Positions 60,721-64,000 of a DNA stretch of 64,000 nt are shown here, piece by piece (the stretch's first letter is position 1; every line of letters begins with the position of its first letter). The translations under genes were made by a program, and so were the position numbers. Below the pieces are notes generated by a model, which saw only the letters and a program-made list of their open reading frames with translations, searched no databases and was not told the DNA's origin. The DNA is from CALAZP01 sp964410725 (lineage in GTDB: Bacteria > Bacteroidota > Bacteroidia > Chitinophagales > Saprospiraceae): assembly GCA_964410725.1 (NCBI GenBank), contig CAYPID010000002.1:151494-215493 (forward strand). Direction: 5' to 3'.

Positions 60721-62058
60721 ATGAAAAATCGCAGGGCTTTTTTAAAATCCGCTTCCTTAGGGCTATCAGCTTTAACCTTAGGAAATCAAACCTTATTTGC
60801 TGCCCCTAAAAGTTACAAAAGGATTCTCGGGTCTAACGAAAGAATCCAAGTTGGCTTAGTGGGGTTGGGAAGAAGATATGGTGGATTTATTCCTGCAATT
60901 GCTAAAGAGTCTAATAATGTTCAGCTTCTATACTTATGCGACGTCATGAAAAAGCAACGGGAGAATGCTGCCAAGTATGTAGAAAAAGAAATTGGCTATC
61001 AGCCACAACTGGAAAATGATATCCGAAAGATTTTGGAGGACTCTAATTTAGATGCCATTTTCAACGCTACGCCGGATCATTGGCACACCCCAGGTTCAAT
61101 AATGGCTTTAAATATGGGTAAACACGTTTATGTTGAAAAACCCTGCAGTCATAATATGGAGGAAAATAATTGGTTAGTGGCTGCTCAAAAAAAGAAAGGA
61201 CTTGTAGTTCAAATGGGGAATCAACAACGCTCATCAAGACATACGCAGGAAATAATTAAGGCGATTCATGATGGTGCTATCGGAAATCCCTTCAAAGCGG
61301 TGGCCTTTTACAGTAATTCCAGAGGGGAAGTTACTAACCAAAGTCCAGCACCAATTCCAGAAGGTTTAGATTGGGATTTGTTTCAAGGACCTGCCATAAG
61401 GCGCAACTATACCCATAATACCTGGGATTATAATTGGCACTGGTACGGCTGGGATTACGGAACAGCAGAGGCCGGAAATAATGGAACTCATGAAATGGAT
61501 GTCGCCAGATGGGCGCTACAAGTAGATTATCCGATACATGCTAAAGTTTCAGGTCATAAAAACCATTTCACCAATGACGGTTGGGAAATGTATGATACTA
61601 TTTTCGCTGAATTCCTTTTTGAAAATCAAAAAATAATTGAATGGGACAGCAAAAGTAGAAATGGATATCCCACTTATGGGGCTGATCGGGGCGTAATAAT
61701 ATATGGGAGCGAAGGAACAGTATTTGTCAATAGAAATAAATACATTTTGCATGATCGGTCTGGAAAAATTATTCGTGAAGTGACTAGTGGAGGAACCGAA
61801 GCAGGGACTGCGCTTGGAGGAGGTGGAGATATGACTACTGCCCATGTCGAAAATTTTTTCCAATCCATTAGGGGCTTGGATCAATTAAATGCACCAATTG
61901 GCGATGCAAGTATCAGTATGGCAATGGTACATTATACCAATGTGGCTTATAGAATTGGGGAGGGTTTTGAAATTGATCGAACAGGAAGAATGTTAAGTAG
62001 AAAAGCAATGGAATTATGGGGAAGAGAATATGAAGAGGGTTGGAAACCCTCCTTCTAA
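60721..62058 (+). CDS. Tat-exported Gfo/Idh/MocA-family oxidoreductase
   Basis: 445 residues. N-terminal twin-arginine signal NRRAFLKSASLG (about 3-14) followed by a hydrophobic stretch, so it is exported folded with its cofactor. Rossmann domain with VGLVGLGRRYGG (about 43-54), the EKPCSHN motif (Lys as catalytic base region) and GTHEMDVARW with the His-Asp pair. Such proteins oxidise or reduce sugars or sugar alcohols with NAD(P). It has a strong terminator overlapping its stop. Substrate unknown. Confidence 0.9.
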   Translation: MKNRRAFLKSASLGLSALTLGNQTLFAAPKSYKRILGSNERIQVGLVGLGRRYGGFIPAIAKESNNVQLLYLCDVMKKQRENAAKYVEKEIGYQPQLENDIRKILEDSNLDAIFNATPDHWHTPGSIMALNMGKHVYVEKPCSHNMEENNWLVAAQKKKGLVVQMGNQQRSSRHTQEIIKAIHDGAIGNPFKAVAFYSNSRGEVTNQSPAPIPEGLDWDLFQGPAIRRNYTHNTWDYNWHWYGWDYGTAEAGNNGTHEMDVARWALQVDYPIHAKVSGHKNHFTNDGWEMYDTIFAEFLFENQKIIEWDSKSRNGYPTYGADRGVIIYGSEGTVFVNRNKYILHDRSGKIIREVTSGGTEAGTALGGGGDMTTAHVENFFQSIRGLDQLNAPIGDASISMAMVHYTNVAYRIGEGFEIDRTGRMLSRKAMELWGREYEEGWKPSF

Positions 62059-62082
62059 ATCCTCTTCCCCAAGATTTTTTTT
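62018..62082 (+). terminator. Intrinsic terminator of the Gfo/Idh/MocA gene
   Basis: Nested hairpin: an outer 9-bp stem GGGGAAGAG/CTCTTCCCC (62018-62026 with 62062-62070) encloses an inner stem GAGGGTT/AACCCTC (62035-62041 with 62045-62051). It is followed by eight T at 62075-62082. The structure begins inside the coding region and the T-run reaches the convergent gene's stop. Confidence 0.75.
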
Positions 62083-64000
62083 AGTCTATCAACACCATTT
62101 TCCTCGTGGAAACAAAGCTTCCAGCTGTTAAGGTATAGTAATATACGCCTCCTGAAGAAAGTTCATCTCTGGAGATTTCAACTCGGTGCATTCCTTTCTG
62201 GAAGTTTCCATTTATGGTTTTTACCACACTTCCAGTAATATCCGTAATGGTTAACGTAGTCATTCCTGCTTCACCTAGGAAGAAATCGAATGTTGTAGCT
62301 TGTTTGAAAGGGTTTGGCAAGTTTTGCATCAACTTAGTTGTTCCCTCTGATAATTCTGATCCAGCAAACTCAATATTCACTCCTTCAATTATTCCCAAGT
62401 TATTGTACGCTTCTGGATTTAATATTCTTTGATCAATAGAGACCATCTCTTTTAAGACCCCACTTTGAGTTGCTTTGAATTTAACTCGAATCAAATCAGA
62501 GGTTTCGTTGTGATTGGTATTAAACTGATCATTTTTCGTCCAGCTAATCAAAATAGTTTTTTCTTCCTCTAAATAGTGGAAACTACTTTCTGGCAAAATT
62601 AAAGATGCTTCAATATTTATAATTTCCAGATCATTCCAATTCAATCCAGTTTGGAATCCAGTAAAAGAGGATAAATCTCCTTTTACCAGTATTTCATATT
62701 CCTTACCTTCTTCCACTTCGAGGTTTGGAATATTTAAGACTAATGAGCTGTTGGTTCTTGGTTGAACATCGTTTATAGCAGAATTATTAACATCTCCGAT
62801 CTTGATGGCAACAAAATCAACTTGAACGGTACCTAGAAGGTCGTTTACATTGATTACCTCAGGGAAAGAAGCGCTCCATGGATTTTGAGGTGATGGGAAA
62901 GAATAAGTCGTAGGAACAAATCTCCAACTCTTATTACCAGCAAAATCAGCCCGTTGTAATAATAAATTCTGTCTCAGAATGATAAGGTCCAAAGTAGATA
63001 TAGAGCCTGAATTATTGACATCCGCAGCAATTAATTTGTAAGGACTATCTAATAAAGTAGTACCCAAAATATGCTTGCTAATTAATACCAAGTCAAACGT
63101 GCTAATTCCATTTAATAAATCTTCATTCTTGGATGGCACTACTGAATAGTCCTCTCCAATGGCCAAACCACCAATATTAAACGAACCATCAGCTTTAGTA
63201 ATCCTATCGAATCCTAAATCAGTTCCATTGATTTGAAGATAAACTCCAGAAACTGTTTCATTTTCTTCCGTAGTTATGATTCCAGTCAATGCTCCAACTT
63301 CAGGACATGGGGTGACATTATCCTGTACCGAAATGGTCGTAACACAATAATCCTTATTTTTTTCTTCGGACTGGTCTGTTGCAATTACAGCTACACTAAT
63401 GCTGCCTTTGTCACTGCAATTTAATAAAAGGGAAGTGGTGGTTGCAGATTCAATTTCATCCGCTGTTTTCTGAACCCCTTCCGCAGTTTGCAACCTAGTA
63501 ATGTAGTAAGTGCCGCTCTCTCCCGAACAATCAGCAATAGGGGCATTTACCACGAAATCTTTAGCTTGTACCTCTGCCATACCTATTTGTCCATTTTCCA
63601 ATGGCATCAATTCTACTGCAAATCCTTCTATACATATTGGAGCTGGTCCTTTCGCATCGTAAACCGTGAAGAGGTGATCTTCCACTCTTACGTTTCCACA
63701 TCCATCTCTGGCTACCAATCTCAATCGGTGCGTTCCAGCAGGAAGGTCCGTTCCCGTATAAGTCACTTGTCCATCTGCTTGGCTAATGTCGGTCAATACT
63801 GATTCGTCAAAATCCACGCTCTCTGTTCCAGCATCATTGTCCTGATCCAAGTATGCTTCTGTTACCGTCACTTGATTGATGTCTGAAGTACAATCATCAT
63901 CTAGACTTGCCGTAATCACCACATCACCCGGACAACCCTCCGCATTGCTAAAGCTTGGGAAAGAATCCTGATCCGCAGTGTAGGTAATCGTAGGTTCTTC
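62081..64000 (-). CDS. T9SS cargo protein, partial (N-terminus beyond window)
   Basis: The frame is open from 64000 to the stop at 62081, about 639 residues with no start inside the window. It is a paralogue of the C-terminal third of the giant protein 51824-57142, with the same module order. An Ig/HYR-like domain comes first (CPGDVVITASL; DGCGNVRVEDH), then the AKGPAPICIEGFAVELMP segment and a CNA_B-like domain. After it come a dockerin-like EF-hand pair (ADVNNSGSISTLDL; GDVNNSA), a cohesin-like domain and a type A sorting domain (LMQNLPNPF, MVLID). Likely exported by T9SS and cell-surface bound. Confidence 0.88.
   Translation of the reverse strand, partial: EEPTITYTADQDSFPSFSNAEGCPGDVVITASLDDDCTSDINQVTVTEAYLDQDNDAGTESVDFDESVLTDISQADGQVTYTGTDLPAGTHRLRLVARDGCGNVRVEDHLFTVYDAKGPAPICIEGFAVELMPLENGQIGMAEVQAKDFVVNAPIADCSGESGTYYITRLQTAEGVQKTADEIESATTTSLLLNCSDKGSISVAVIATDQSEEKNKDYCVTTISVQDNVTPCPEVGALTGIITTEENETVSGVYLQINGTDLGFDRITKADGSFNIGGLAIGEDYSVVPSKNEDLLNGISTFDLVLISKHILGTTLLDSPYKLIAADVNNSGSISTLDLIILRQNLLLQRADFAGNKSWRFVPTTYSFPSPQNPWSASFPEVINVNDLLGTVQVDFVAIKIGDVNNSAINDVQPRTNSSLVLNIPNLEVEEGKEYEILVKGDLSSFTGFQTGLNWNDLEIINIEASLILPESSFHYLEEEKTILISWTKNDQFNTNHNETSDLIRVKFKATQSGVLKEMVSIDQRILNPEAYNNLGIIEGVNIEFAGSELSEGTTKLMQNLPNPFKQATTFDFFLGEAGMTTLTITDITGSVVKTINGNFQKGMHRVEISRDELSSGGVYYYTLTAGSFVSTRKMVLID

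Noticed and set aside
1..64000. tRNA, rRNA, CRISPR, IS elements, prophage, integron sites
   Set aside because: Looked for clover-leaf, repeat arrays, transposase motifs and attachment-type repeats; none seen.

Overview
The window is AT-rich chromosomal DNA from a member of the Bacteroidota, most likely a Saprospiraceae-like marine or wastewater lineage (inference). Supporting signs are TAnnTTTG-type -7 promoter elements in front of many genes, few Shine-Dalgarno sequences, two very long secreted proteins with type IX secretion (T9SS) C-terminal sorting domains, a PorE-like T9SS accessory protein, a fused E1 alpha/beta 2-oxoacid dehydrogenase, DUF5606 and TIGR02757 proteins, and a YnjB-type ABC system. 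A run of exactly 100 N (35553-35652) inside a gene marks a scaffold join, so this is a draft assembly. No rRNA, tRNA, CRISPR array, IS element or prophage was seen.

Layout. 1-5450: dnaX (3' end off the window), nadE, ettA and a thioredoxin-fold protein. 5500-13760: mnmG, a class A penicillin-binding protein, the fused E1 dehydrogenase, DUF5606, a family 2 glycosyltransferase and a YdcF-like protein, all on the plus strand. 13738-22500: an N-acyl-D-amino-acid deacylase-like lipoprotein, the PorE-like protein, TIGR02757, gpmI, an unknown lipoprotein, an M28 peptidase and a hypoxanthine phosphoribosyltransferase. 22578-28730: an ABC permease followed by surface polysaccharide genes (flippase, Wzz-like, O-antigen ligase and a convergent GlcNAc-1-P-transferase-like enzyme). 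28731-38190: M3 peptidase, uppS, bamA, a small membrane-protein candidate, rsgA, a sulfide:quinone-reductase-like flavoprotein with the assembly gap, a serine hydrolase and an RluA-type pseudouridine synthase.

38214-43864 is the most intriguing block. It is a tightly overlapping six-gene operon of an amine-oxidase-type flavoprotein, a YnjB-like binding lipoprotein, two permeases, an ATPase and a radical SAM protein of unknown product. It converges on a complete SUF iron-sulfur operon (sufB-C-D-S-E, a DUF59 protein and an Rrf2 regulator, 43854-49859). 49954-51767 holds an OmpA-type lipoprotein and a membrane-anchored coiled-coil protein. 51824-57142 and 62081-64000 are paralogous T9SS cargo proteins. 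They flank a UbiA-like membrane protein, a sterol-desaturase-family enzyme, an M20 peptidase and a Tat-exported Gfo/Idh/MocA oxidoreductase.

Most genes are housekeeping or cell-envelope functions. uppS, the class A PBP and the GT4 enzyme concern undecaprenyl-phosphate-dependent envelope synthesis, and bamA and the PorE-like protein concern the outer membrane and T9SS. Several start codons were moved from the longest open frame to an ATG or TTG supported by the position of a promoter element or a signal peptide; this is stated in each entry.
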